Shown piece by piece: positions 11,340 to 24,686 of a stretch of 64,000 bases of DNA. Made by a program: the position numbers and the translations under genes. The DNA is taken from positions 344,992,997 to 345,056,996 of the forward strand of contig NC_134455.1 of the NCBI RefSeq assembly GCF_047948215.1, given 5' to 3'. The notes under the pieces were generated by a model. The model saw only the letters and a program-made list of their open reading frames with translations. It was not told the DNA's origin and made no database searches. The stretch's first letter is position 1, and the number at the start of each line of letters is the position of its first letter. The stretch comes from Lycorma delicatula. Taxonomy: Eukaryota; Arthropoda; Insecta; Hemiptera; Fulgoridae.

Positions 11340-12191
11340 AAAATTATAAATATTATTAAATAAAAATTAATAATTTATTATACTGAAAAACTTTGGCATT
11401 TTCGTGAACTAACATAAGTATTAAAATATATATAAATATATACAGCGTACTTAAATACATCCCACTTCATTAGCAAAAAAAATAAAAACCCATGAAGAAA
11501 TTTAACTGCAAAAAAATAGCACAGTTCACAGCAAACGATCATCCAGGATGACACACGATCATCCACGTATAACAATTATAGTCGACCATCGAATCCCCTT
11601 TCGTCAATCTACTCTTCGTAACATTACCGCGGCCGATATATGAAAACTTCGTACTCTCAATCAGCTGACTAGGTACACAATATATATCGGGCGCTATTAG
11701 GGGAAGCGTATGATGCAAACATGAGCGGTTGACATTAAATGTGAGCTGGATTACAATGAATGATTCATTCATCAACCAAAAGCCAACCCGAACAGGTAAG
11801 AGAGTATTTACCTAATTCTGTACAAAACTAGATATGCACACGAGACAATCAGATTATGTAAAACATAACTAGTTATCTTTTGATCAGATTTTAACAATGT
11901 ATTTACAAGAAATACATAGAACGGGGGTTTGGGTTTTGTTTTCAATAATATTAGATGGTATTTTTTAATATAAGCCTCAAAAAAAATTAACCTATTTTAT
12001 TTAACAATTTGGCATTACATAACTAAAAATGACACTAATTTCTTTTGTAATCCATATATTTAGTCAAGATTTACGCAAAAAACAATCCTTAGATCGCAAC
12101 TAAATCAATATAATTTGATACCTTAAATGCTGAATTATTTTTTTGGCTTCATGATTTTGCCAAATAACTTGATGCGTGGGATACGGTAATG
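11338..12191. other. intron sequence with a moderately GC-rich patch
   Basis: Bases 11520-11800 are less AT-rich than their surroundings and end in a plus-strand donor-like CAG|GTAAGAG at 11793-11801. There is no matching acceptor or conserved frame, so no exon is called. Confidence 0.3.
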
Positions 12192-12272
12192 GAATTTTAT
12201 AGCGTATGAACCCTGGCCACCCTGACCAGGGTTCGAACACGGGACCTCCAGATGAAAGGCCACAGAGATAGA
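12192..12272 (-). repeat. tRNA-derived SINE-2 copy
   Basis: The minus strand reads 'CTTTCATCTGGAGGTCCC', 'GTTCGAACCCTGGTCAGG' (B box) and then 'GGCCAGGGTTCATACGCTATAAAA', in the order of the 60941-61040 copy, whose tail ends 'ACGCTACAAA'. Confidence 0.65.
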
Positions 12273-12299
12273 TGATTTCCTAAAACGGTCAAAATAAAA

Positions 12300-14289
12300 T
12301 TATTTTTTTTTTAAATTGACGTCAAATCCTGTTAGTAACAATTTTTTTTTACTACAAAAAACTAATTCTGAAAATGGTGACCTATATAACTTAATAATAA
12401 ATTCAATGGATTCAGAGACTAAATAATAAGACCTCTACAGAATATTATCTTTTATTACCATAGATGCGCTAAATAACCGTGAAAAAGATCACTACGTAAA
12501 TGAGAATAATATTAATGTATAAAAAAAAAATCTTACTATTTCACGTATTACACAGCAGAAGTTAAAAGCTGATATAAATATTGCTACGTAATAAAAATTG
12601 ATCCGACATAACCAGTAACAATAGTTTAGAAACATAAAAAACACACAACCAGAAATTATTGCAGCTCAGCTTGTCTGAACTATAAAATCTTTCCCAAATA
12701 ATTTTTTTTTCTTCTTCAAATAAAAATCAATTCGACCATTAAAACTTAAATGGGAGGGAGAGAAACCAGGTCCTTCAAAATTAAAACGATCGACGAATTT
12801 TCTTAATTTTCCCCGATACAAGAGAAAAATAATTTTCCATTGAAAAATACGGGAAAATCTAGATACATCTATATTAACCTAATAGGGAATTTTTTATTTA
12901 TTTTTATAGTTTTCTTTTTTTACTTTTCCTCTTAACCCCCTCCCCTAGAATATACATTTTTTTCTTTTTTTATTAAGCTACCAAACAACAACCATGTTCC
13001 AAACGTATTATGTGCCCTAAAAAAACGTTTATCAGAATAAAACTTTAAACTTCGCACAAGGTCGAAAAGTGATAATTTTATAAGCTTCCAAGGGATATTT
13101 TAATAAAGGAAATTTCACGGTCGGTTAGTAAATCAACATCCATACTTGGAAATTTATTATAATTTAAAACAACTCCCGTCCATACACTGATATTTCATTA
13201 ATCAATACACGAAGTAAATTGTCGAAGTTTTCACTCATATGAATGTACGCCAAAGTGATTCCAATAAAGAAAGACGAAAAAAAAATTGAATGTAATGCAT
13301 AATCGACAAAGCAAGGGGTTCAATTTTAAATGAGAACAAAATTTAAAACATTACATAAATGTTTTACACAAACTCCAAACTTCACTTTCTGAAAGTACAA
13401 TTGTAGAAGTGATATCTCACGATAACTTTAGAATCGAGTCCAAAATACAAAAATTAATAATCGACAGATTATCGCTACTCTTTATATAACAGCTATCGGT
13501 TAAGAAAATACAATTTCACCACAAATTAAAGAAAACATAATTTAAACCTAAAATTCCGAAAACATACGTGTGATTAGTTCACTTTAAATTTTAAAATCTA
13601 AATGCGTAAAAAATTTACCGACTAAGTAATTTAATTTATCTAAAAACAGAATTAAATATAAATTGTTTTAAAAAAAATACATAATTACGTTACCTAATAG
13701 AATAGAAAGAGCCATATATGTATTTCATTTATAAATACATTATAATTCATAATTAGCGCCGAATAAATATTCCATGAATATTGGGCTAACGCTCAACGCC
13801 TACAACTTCCAATATTTGGGAATTTTAAGTCAATAACTCTTGCTCACTGCCACGACATTACAAGATATCTTAAACATCGTCATCATTACCACCGTCATCT
13901 TCATCATCAACATGAATTCATTGCTTATATGCATTTAATTACACAATTTTTATTATTTTTCAAATCACTGTTAACGTTATTCTTTATTAAACGTTACCGA
14001 AAACCTCTGATACGTATCGACTGAAAACCAACAAAAATACGTAAAAATCGGACCGATTTGAAACCGGTCTTAAATATCCCTACTAAAAATTTCACAATTC
14101 CCAAAGGTGATCCATGCCTCCCTCATATAACCCGAACAAACCGCGCACAACCGAACCGTCGATTAAAATAACACCGTCTGATCGATGAACGGTTTCTTTA
14201 AAAAATAAAGGCACACAATTATTAAAACTCCTACATGCATATGTATATATACACACATACATGTATATATACATAAAAGAAATTACGAC
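12300..14289. other. AT-rich intron sequence, nothing recognised
   Basis: No repeat copies or exon signatures were identified. A short ATC-rich run (CATCATTACCACCGTCATC) lies near 13880. Confidence 0.4.
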
Positions 14290-15050
14290 GAAAATTTTTA
14301 AGCGCTCGGTGCCGATTGTTAATAGGAAGCAGTCTGGCAGGATACTGGCGGTTCACATGCGCGGTTTGCATTAACAGTGCGCAACTGCAGGCTGCAGCTG
14401 CTTACGTACTGTAGAGACGCAGCAGGAAGGCAGGCAAGCGTCCGGCATTACCCGTACCCAGTGTCCGCAACACACCGGATAACATGGTACTACACTACAG
14501 GTATATCGCTACTTCACTTTTCGACCGGTGTCTGTTACATTAATTTCGGTTCATATTAATAAGAATGTAAACAACATCCCGTCGTTCGTTATCGTAAGAT
14601 GAAATAAAACGTTTTTCTTCTTTTTTTAAAATGGATATCCTTCTATACTAAACACCAAAGAAAAACGGCATAATACATACATACATATACATATATAGTT
14701 AACTGAAAAGTTTTATTAACGAATTCACTGTCTGTAAAAAGTTAACGAGTAGGTCGCGCTCGCGCGTGTAATATTTCTGCTAGTGTGTATATTATATATC
14801 GAGTCGATTTCACTGGATCGCGCTAAAGCCCTGGACCCGGTGGTGGGGATAATGGCGGGGAAAGAACGCAGAGAAATCAATAGCAATGACACAGGGTTGC
14901 CGAGTTTTGCGCACGGGCCTCCCTCGCGAGGTTGCCGCGCGTACAACCTCCCCTCACTAACCTTGTTTCAGACACCTGTTTGTTTCTCTCGATATATTCC
15001 CTCTCACCACACCCTCTTCCGACCGATATCTATCTCATAGTACAGCTTGG
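14290..15050. promoter_or_regulatory. GC/CpG-rich island inside the intron; possible internal promoter
   Basis: Two blocks (about 14310-14540 and 14745-15050) are much richer in G+C and CpG than the rest of the intron; examples are 'GGTCGCGCTCGCGCGTG' and 'CTCGCGAGGTTGCCGCGCG'. No transposase frame, TIR or match to another copy in the window explains them. On the minus strand an exon could run down to a donor-like AAG|GTTAGT (boundary at 14962), which would fit a 5' UTR exon of a shorter isoform. There is no clear TATA box and no long coding frame. This is inference from composition only; it could equally be an unrecognised repeat. Confidence 0.3.
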
Positions 15051-15527
15051 CAACGCCCACACACTAGTAAAAGCAAAAACACTCATTGTTAACTAAATAA
15101 ATGAATTACAGCATAACAAAACCGCGTAGTACAAGTAGACAGGGTCAATATCAACTTTTCATTAAAGCGCATTCGTAAACCAAAAAAAAAATTACATCAT
15201 CGATCCGATAATTCCTATTTAAAATAGTAATTTTAATAACTAGACGTATTTATTATTACAGATCGTATGTTTTTATTAATATTATTAGCAATATTACATT
15301 TTAAAACCCGTATGAAAAGATCCACGGACCCTGAATGTTCGTTCATGCGCACAGCAAATGATTTAAAAGGAAAGTTGGCCAGCAGAAACAACCACTAGGC
15401 GTAAATTGTTACACGCAACTACCATAATTTAAAAAAAAACATCCGTCGTACACCACTGTCCATGAAAATTTTCTTGTAAGCTCGCACCTTAAAATTAGCA
15501 AATGGTTAAGTCGGAAAAAAAATGGTT

Positions 15528-15578
15528 AACAGGAAAAAAGAAGGAATATTGGTAGAATATTCCTTCTTTTTTCCTGTT
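15528..15578. repeat. perfect 23-bp hairpin at the tail of a SINE
   Basis: Arm 15528-15550 pairs with 15556-15578 without mismatch; the loop is GGTAG. The right arm is the poly-A-side end of the SINE-1 copy that follows, so the left arm is an inverted duplicate of its tail. Confidence 0.9.
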
Positions 15579-15845
15579 TAGCCTCCGGGAATTACGTTTA
15601 GTTATTATTTCAGAGGTTGAATGAGGATGTTATGTATGAGTGTAAATATAGTCTTGTACAATCTCAAGTCGACCGTTCCTGAGATGTGTGGTTAATTGAA
15701 ATCGAAACACCGACATCCACGATCAAGTATTCAAATCCGTATAAAAGTAAACTGCCTTTACTAGGACTTGAACGCTGGAACTCTCGACTTCCAGATCAGC
15801 TGATTTGTGAAGACGCGTTCACCACTAGACTAACCAGGCGGGTTA
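15563..15845 (-). mobile_element. SINE-1 copy, full length
   Basis: On the minus strand it starts 'CCCGCCTGGTTAGTCTAGTG' (RNA polymerase III A box). It continues through 'GCGTTCAAGTCCTAG' (B box) and the family body ('ACGGATTTGAATACTTGATC', 'AATTAACCACACATCTCAGG'), and ends 'GGAGGCTAAACAGGAAAAAA'. A tRNA-like head with an A-rich tail marks a LINE-mobilised SINE. No target duplication was recognised. Confidence 0.85.
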
Positions 15846-16282
15846 GAGCGACCAATATTGTATAGCAGATACGTACTCATATACGATAGCACTTGCATGT
15901 GTGATAATAAAAAATACAAACATCAATACAATACATTACGTGTCTATGTAGTGTGTGTGCATGCGCGTGTATTTGTGCGCGAGCATATTCAATCCTATAA
16001 TTATAATAAAATTCCTGGACTATAATTATACCTTAATTATAATCATTGTAAATTTATTTAAGTCGACTAGCTTTAACAGATCATTCATTATTCTTTTCAA
16101 AACGTTTTTAAAACAGGTTGACCATCACAGTAATACATTGAACACTACCAAAACTGCAACAATGTTAAAAATAACGAGCAATGCTGATTATGTTTTATTG
16201 TCTTTTATTTTTTGAGTTGAAATGAAAAATTACTAATAACAATTTTGATTTGTGCGCATGGATTTTAAAATAAAAAAAAGTT

Positions 16283-16342
16283 GAGACATCAATTTATGTC
16301 TCGCAGTAACCGAGGATAACAAGACATTCATATTGATGTCTC
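16283..16342. repeat. small inverted-repeat unit GAGACATCAAT
   Basis: GAGACATCAAT (16283-16293) is inverted at 16332-16342. The segment is repeated with changes at 16970-17032 ('GAGACATCAAA', 'CATGTTTCATAGCAACC', 'GGATAA'). Origin unknown. Confidence 0.55.
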
Positions 16343-16969
16343 ATTGTTAAATACAAATTCACGTTTTTATTAAAACTGTATCATTATGATAACAACAATT
16401 ATTCAACAAAAAGTGATTAAATTTGTCCTTCTAATAAATCACAGGTTTATAAGAACATTTTGAACTTTAGTTTCGCAATGAAAACTTAGAAATAAACACT
16501 GCTCTTTCCTTAAGTCACGTTTTATTTACAGCTACACAACTTGAGTTTATGTTGCCCTGATAAGGAGATTTATAAAACCCACAATGAAGAAAAATTACAA
16601 TAATCGATGGATGAAGCCTTTATTTGATGAAATTCCATTAAAAAAAAAAAAGAAAACTAAATATGTTTTTGTTTTAATATGTTCCTCAGAAATACTTTTG
16701 AGGAAGATATTAAAGCCGAAACAGCTGTCATTTTTTAAAAATAAACTTTGTGAAAAACACGGTTTGTTTCCATTTTCTTTTTGTTAAAAAAATTACAACT
16801 TTGCGTAAGCCTTTTAAATATTAAAAAATACCCCTGCGCTAAATACAAACTATGATATTTAATCTTTAAAACAATAAACAAAGGAAATAGAGAAGAAAAT
16901 TGCCACTTAACAATAAAACTACACTAAGGACATAAACTGATGTCCTCACCAATGTTCGACTGTGAAATC

Positions 16970-17032
16970 GAGACATCAAATCATGTTTCATAGCAACCAT
17001 GGATAATAAAGTGAAACATTGTTTTGATCTTA
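16970..17032. repeat. second copy of the GAGACATCAA unit
   Basis: It shares GAGACATCAA, 'ATGTYTC.YAGYAACC.YGGATAA' and a final TTGATYT block with 16283-16346, about 690 bases away in the same orientation. Confidence 0.5.
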
Positions 17033-17477
17033 CATAAAGTCAACGGTTTATTACTAACAATTTTCAGAGCATAACGCATACCTATACACTGCTATAGCTG
17101 CAATCGATACGATAAGATATCATATCTACCCCTCATATATTTTTAAATGTAATAATAATAAAATGCAACTCATAGAAAAGTGTCATTTGATGAATTTCGA
17201 TACAGATTAAATTCTTATGTATGACCAATAATAATATCAAATAATATGAGTAATAAAAAATGGTTATAAATAAGCATGACTAATCAATCTCCAGAAACAT
17301 TAACTGCAATTATTTTTTAATGAAATACACAACAATTAAAGCAACAGGATACTATTTGTTTCAACTAGTATAATATAAATTTTAATTTTTATCTTTAAGT
17401 TATAAACAACAGCTTACTCTCTACCGAGAGATATGAAAAGTAAGTCTGATTCATTGGTTAAATTTTACACCTTCAAG

Positions 17478-17791
17478 TATCGTCGTTAACCCGCCGGGTT
17501 GGTCTAGTGGTGAAGGCGTCTTCGCAAATCAGCTTATTTCGAAGTCGAGAATTCCAACATTGAAATCCTACTAAAGACAGTTACTTTTATACGGATTTGA
17601 ACACTAGATCATGGATACCAGTGTTCTTTGGTGATTGGGTTTCAATTAATCACACATCTCAGGAACGGTTGACCTGAGACTGTACAACACTACACTTCAT
17701 TTACACTCATACATATCAACCTCTGAGGTAATATTTGATGGTGATTCCCAGAGGCTAAACAGAAAAAAAAAACAAAAATTATCGTCGTTAA
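17478..17791 (+). mobile_element. SINE-1 copy with perfect 12-bp target-site duplication
   Basis: The direct repeat TATCGTCGTTAA lies at 17478-17489 and 17780-17791 and brackets the SINE exactly. The element begins 'CCCGCCGGGTTGGTCTAGTG', which holds the polymerase III A box 'TGGTCTAGTGG'. It carries a mutated B box ('TTGAAATCC') about 60 bases on, then the family body, and ends 'GAGGCTAAACAG' plus an A-rich tail. Length is about 290 bp. This copy defines the ends of the family and shows it moved by LINE-type target-primed integration. Confidence 0.95.
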
Positions 17792-17819
17792 TCAATTTTG
17801 AATGACGAAATAGTTATCT

Positions 17820-19083
17820 GAGGGGCGTTCAGAACAAATAGATGTAAAGAAAAATCGGCTCATTAAATGACAATGAAACCTTTTGAAAATCGGCAACCTT
17901 GGGAACACTTTTTTCAGCCGTTCAATCATAATTAATGTAAACATAAACTCTTTTGTTGATTTAAGAATGTCAGCTCCGTTTGAAATATGTACGCCGGAAC
18001 AGCAAGGTTCACCGATAAGATTTTTGCTATCAGGAGTGAAGCTGGCGAAAATTTACTCAATATGTTGAAACATTATGGTGAAAAGTGTTTAAACCGTAGT
18101 AACGTGTGTAAGTGGGTGGAACAGTTTAATTCAGGCAGTGACTGATCTCAATCTCTCTGGAAGAACGATGCTGCAAAATCACATAAATGAACTTATTCGC
18201 GAAGACAGGCGAGTTAAAAATTAACCAAATTACTATTTTGTGTAATATTAGTGTTGGAACCGCGCATTCAATCATTCATGACGTGCTGAATTATCGAAAA
18301 ACGTGTTCGAGATGGGTTCCAAGACCACTGCCTCAGGTTCATTATGACACTCGGATTCGCATTTGTTGTGAACTAAAAGAACGGTTTGTAGCGTAAGGTA
18401 ATTTCTAGATCGTATAATAACCTTTGAAGAAACGTGAATACACAGTTTCGAGCCCCAATCCAAACGGCAAAGTCTTGAGTGTAAACATCTGAATTCGCCG
18501 AGATAAAAAAATTCAAAACTCACGCGTCAGCCGGTTAAGTGACGTTAACGGTCTTCTAGGACTCGCAAGGATCAATTTTTCGTGACTACGAGTATTTAGA
18601 AGAACAACGTACAAGTGAACAGTGAGTACTACTCTAACATGCTTCAACAGAAAGTGAGACGACCCGCAATAAGGCAAAAACGTCAGGGCGCTCTCTGAAG
18701 AGGTGTGATTCTCTTGCAGGACAACGCACGCCTCCACATCGCTCAGAAAACGGAAGAACCGCTCAATAAGTCAGGTTGGGAGGTGTTGCCGCATCCTCCT
18801 TACAGCCCAGATCTCGATTTTCATTTGCTCGGCCCGCTCAAAAACGTTTTACGCGGCAAGAGGTTGGACGAAAAGAAAGCCGTCAAAAAAACGGTACACG
18901 AATGGTTCAAACAGCAAGAAAGACTCTAAGCTACGCGAATCAGAAATCTCACAGAACGGTGGAACAAGTGTCTCAGTGCTGCTGGAGACTACGTTGAAAA
19001 GTACTGTAAGTTTCATAGTCATTGCATATAAATTGTTATTTCTCTAAATCAATTTGTCTCGCTAATTATCGAACGTCCCTCGT
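17820..19083 (+). mobile_element. mariner transposon, about 1.26 kb, with decayed transposase
   Basis: The ends are inverted: GAGGGGCGTTC at 17820-17830 and GAACGTCCCTCG at 19071-19082, the mariner end sequence. Transposase pieces run in order across frames: 'YGEKCLNRSNVCKWVEQFN' (about 18075-18130), 'SVGTAHSIIHDVLNY' (about 18250), 'WVPRPLPQVH' (about 18315), 'KKFKTHASAG' (minus-free plus frame near 18507-18535), 'LLQDNARLHIAQKT' (18708-18750), 'GWEVLPHPPYSPDL' (about 18777) and 'NLTERWNKCLSAAGDYVEKY' (about 18940-19000). The second catalytic Asp (DNARLH) remains. The third sits in a site shortened from 'SPDLAPCDFH' to 'SPDLDFH'. Stops and frameshifts make it a pseudogene. The copy at 61085-61902 is a close relative. 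Confidence 0.92.
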
Positions 19084-19754
19084 TATTATAGTTAATCTGT
19101 CGTAGTTTTACTACCGGTTATGCTGAAATTGAAATTTTTTTTTAATTAAACGAGAGAACTGTTCTCCGTGCGAATCATTTTTAATTCATAAATAGTGTGA
19201 AATCTAGATCCACCATCACCACGCGTCTTCGTAATTTTATTTCAATTTCAACACGTTACAATCAAATTCATATTCCAATAACGATTTCAATATCTAAAAT
19301 TTACTGCAAAATGCTTGTCGAACGCAGTTCTCTTTTTTTTCAAAAAGAAAAATATCATAAACGTTCTAAAAATTGTTTAATCTAACCGGGGCACGGCTGA
19401 ATGATAAATAAAGAGTTAAAGGAAGATGGTTAATTTAATTAAGTCATTTTTTGTTTGTTAAAATATTCTTCAAATTTCGAAAAGAACTCTTGAAAAATCT
19501 TTTTTATTTTTTTTTCATGCAAATAAAACTTAGCTGATAAATGTTTTATACATTTTACGGAGGAAATATTTATAATTTTTTTAAAAATTACTGGAAGAGT
19601 TGTCATCCGATAAATGGCAAGTTAAGTTAAATGGCATTTAGAATAGTAGTAGAAAATGGTACATGATAATTCATTAATAAAGACAAAAAGAAAAGACAGA
19701 TGGCAAACGGAGAATAGGAGCAGATGTCATCGGTTGATAACATTTCTAGTTGTA

Positions 19755-21136
<1,382 letters not shown>

Positions 21137-22235
21137 TATAAAACCTAACTGACCCGATTTCAACAATGAATCTTAAAGACAGTCTGGCCGATAAAAATGG
21201 TACTATAATCAGCTGGTAATTTATAACAATTCCATAACCGCAATACAATAATGCTAAATCAATACTGTAATGTTACTAAATTAATCGACAACAAAGACGA
21301 GAGCAGAAAAATTTTTTTTTTAACTATAAATTTATTTATTTTTTTAAGTTATAATTATTTACAAACAAATTTTTATAAAAACGTTTCCAGATCAAGGCCT
21401 ACTCAAACCATTTTTTTTTTTTTTTTTTTTTTTGGTAAGCTTTACGAGTAAAAAACCTCTTGAAGCAAAAATACTCAAACGTATCAGTTATGATCAAAAC
21501 AAAGCAAAGAAATAACAGATAAGAATATGTTTTTCAAACTCAACAAAAAATTTAAATTTAAATTGTATTATCAACAATATTTACGATATTCGAATTTACT
21601 AATTATAACTATTAAATAAACATTTAAAAATAAACCCCCTAAGTTCCAAATTTGAAATAGAATGAATAATACAAAAATTAATTGAGCTTTCATTTTCCAG
21701 TGGTGGCATCTAACCACGCTCTCCGATGGAATTCGGTTTTATTAGAGAAAACACAAAAAAAAACCATATAGGGAATTTTTTCGTAAAGACTCTTCACATA
21801 CAGGGATGCACAGGTACGTAGGGATGGATGCAAGGACGAGTAGGGGGGCGGCGAAGAGGGGGAGCAATTTTAGGAGTTTCCTTCATGCTTATTACTCCTG
21901 TTATCAAAATAATGAAAAGAGGTGTTCATATAAAAACAAAAATTTGTTTTGTTTTCTAATTAAGGTCTAACAAAAACTTTTGCCTCAGATTTTTTCTCAA
22001 AGATCTAAATAATGAATGCGCAATAAAACAGATATAAATTAATTAGCAAAAATAATGCTTTGATAATAAAATTTTAAATTAATAACTGGGAAGGGAAAAA
22101 TTGGTCGGAGAACTGAATCTCAAGTAATTCAGTTTATAAAATCTACAAAAAAAATCGAGTTGAAAAGCACCTTTTTATTTTTACTTTCCTGCATAGATAT
22201 ACGAGTAGCTAGAGCAGAGCTATAGCTCTAAATGG
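21137..22235. other. AT-rich intron sequence, nothing recognised
   Basis: Contains a T run of about 24 bases at 21411-21434. No repeat copy or exon recognised. Confidence 0.4.
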
Positions 22236-22960
22236 TTTTCACCGGATCTTGACGTTCTAACACGTAAGGAACCCGAAAAACCGGATGGAAATTTTCCAGA
22301 TGTTAATCTTCGTATGTACATGTGTTCGGAATTGGCCTCTAAATCACCTTATAATTCCAACACTACTGGACCGATTTTGACCAAACTTGGTCAGATTACT
22401 TCTACATATGGAGCGTTGATACCATTAAATTGTCAACTTCAAAGGTCCACGGGGTGAAGCTGTAAAGCAGGTTCACCTCAATATCTCGAGTTTCCCCTAA
22501 TTAAGGTCATATCTTTCTTACGCACATTTGTTAACGATTCAAAAATAACAATATATACAAAAAAATTTTTTTGTTGCAAAATCGCACCCCATCCCAAATA
22601 ATGTTCTAAACTATGCTCCAGATATATTGTGATGTAGCACACAAGTGAACGTCAGAATTAAATCTGGCTGGGTTTCGAAATCGATAACCCGGTCGAGTCG
22701 GTATCTGGAGCGTTAAGCCTCACGGCTACAATCGCCGACTTCGGCGCGAATTAAATACGGTATGCGCATGCGCTTTAGTTAGAATCATAAAATTAAATAA
22801 ACGAAAAAATATATTTAAATAAAATTATAAATATTTTTAATTAAGTTGTATGTATGTTTTTTTGTAAGTGTGTGCGCGCGCGCGTATCTGTCTGTGTAAG
22901 CCGTGCATCAGAAACAACCCATAGTTATAGAACTTTCCCGGAAAGTCCTACAACTGTACT
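22236..22960. repeat. dispersed repeat H, longer copy
   Basis: 'GTTTTCACCGGATCTTGACG', 'GGATGGAAATTTTCC', 'ACTACTGGACCGATTTTGA' and, at the right end, 'GCGCTTTAGTTAGAATCAT' and 'AATATATTTAAATA' recur in the same order at 56495-57000. That copy lacks about 250 bases found here in the middle. On the minus strand around 22660-22740 is a tRNA-like stretch with a B-box-like 'ATTTCGAAACCC'; the other copy reads 'GAGTTCGAGACCCGG'. It may be a long tRNA-derived SINE or a composite. Confidence 0.65.
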
Positions 22961-23722
22961 ATCGGCTTTTTATTTTGTTAAATTGTCAGTAACCAGTTAG
23001 AACTACTAGATAGAAGAAAATTTAAGTCAAAGAAAATTCATCTAATTTAACGAAAGAAAAACTGAACATAACAAAAAAACTATTGAAAATCTTGCACTAC
23101 AAATTAAAAAAAAGATAATACCTACACATCCTCAAAATATTTTTATAACAAACTAAGCTATATTTAATACATTTAATTAACGTAAAGGATATTTAAATAC
23201 CTGTACAATAGATAACAATTTCTGAAATGAAAAATTTCATTTAATATCAATGACCGAGATGATAAACAGTGCTATAAGGTTCAATTGTTTAAGTATGTTT
23301 TTTAAACTACAATACCGCACATCATCACTCACGACGAAGACTTCACTACGAAAACAATAAATGTAGAGAAAAAAATAAACCGATAAATAGAAATATTAAT
23401 TTTTATTTCAGACTAGTGAAAGCTATTGCTAAATTTCCAAACACTTCTTTTACTAAATTAGGTGCCGTTGTATACATCGAGAGATCGTCTATATGATATC
23501 TATTGTCATTGTGATTAAATTATTAAATTTTTAAATATTATGAAACTTATAACATGTAAGTATTCCCGGGACAAATAATAATAATAAAATGTGAAATTTT
23601 CAGCGAAATCGTTTATTTTTGAGTTATTAGGGCATACACAAAAACAAAGCTTGTCTTTTATTAAAAGCTTTTATTTAACTCGCTCTAGGAATAATCAAAT
23701 CTTGCAACTGCTATATCGTTTG

Positions 23723-23933
23723 ATCTATCGTATGAAAATCAATAAAATTTGGTACACGATTGTAACTTGGATGACAATACAGCACTACGGTGTCGGAATT
23801 TGATATGACCCACCCGCAAGCCGCCACGCGCTACCACTACGGTAAATACATGCATTTAGTTGAAAATTTTCATTTCTCATGAACTATCGTATGAAAATGA
23901 TTGAAATTTGGTACACGTATGTAACTTCGATGT
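23723..23933 (+). repeat. internal duplication, period about 160 bp
   Basis: 'CTATCGTATGAAAATCAAT' then 'AAAATTTGGTACACG' and 'TGTAACTTGGATG' (from about 23724) recurs from about 23884 as 'CTATCGTATGAAAATGATT' then 'GAAATTTGGTACACG' and 'TGTAACTTCGATG'. Confidence 0.7.
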
Positions 23934-24059
23934 GTAAAATTAAATATTTTTACTTTTTTTTAGTCTTAAAAAAAATTACAAAAATATATTTGATTACATA
24001 TAAAAAATTATTTTTTAAAAAAGCATTTTTTATTTCATTAATTAAAATGAAACTTTTAG

Positions 24060-24248
24060 CGGAAAGAGTGCCGTTCAATTTGGCTTAGATTACAAGCAGA
24101 ATTCGAAGATGAACTTCAACTATGTGAGAACACGTATAAAAAAAGCGAGCGGGTGCATTTTCCCAGATTGTTACTTGTAGCTAGTCAATCTCAACTGGAG
24201 ACCTTTTCGCCTCCACGCGTCGTTATTGAAAATGAAAATGAAGATTAA
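24060..24248 (+). pseudogene. unassigned C-terminal coding fragment (62 codons to a stop)
   Basis: This frame is open from 24060 to TAA at 24246-24248. It reads 'RKECRSIWLRLQAEFEDELQ', 'LCENTYKKSERVHFPRLLLV' and an acidic end ('IENENED'). It has no Met start and no splice acceptor upstream. Its composition is less AT-rich than the flanks. The balanced amino-acid content suggests it once encoded protein, probably the C-terminus of a transposable-element gene. I do not recognise the family. Confidence 0.35.
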
Positions 24249-24299
24249 TTGTTGTAAAAATAAATGTGTTGTTTTAAATAAATTATAAAAACTGCGCCA

Positions 24300-24633
24300 C
24301 GCTTTTATTTAACTAAATATTTTCATTACTTTTAATTTTAAAATTTAATAATCATTACTTTTATTTTTTATTTATTGGTTATTTATTAGATATTTATATA
24401 ATTTATTTTTTACTGTTCAGTGCATTTTTATATTTGTTAATATATGATAGTTTTTTGTTTAAAATTCTCAATTTGATTTAATTCTTATTTTTTTACTTTT
24501 AGAGGGGTTTTCTAATTTGTTTCTTTTTTTTATTAATGTTAATATTAGTTAAATAAAAGCTTTTTTAAAAAATAATTTTCTATAATTAATCATTTATATA
24601 ATTATATTATGCTCCGAAGACAATATTCAATTA

Positions 24634-24686
<53 letters not shown>

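Noticed and set aside
11520..11801. Possible plus-strand first exon ending in CAG|GTAAGAG
   Set aside because: Only a donor-like site is present; no start, frame or acceptor partner supports it.
14725..15040. Open frames on both strands of the GC-rich island (73 and 85 codons)
   Set aside because: High G+C lowers stop frequency in both strands; neither frame has a recognisable family. The region is kept only as a possible regulatory island.
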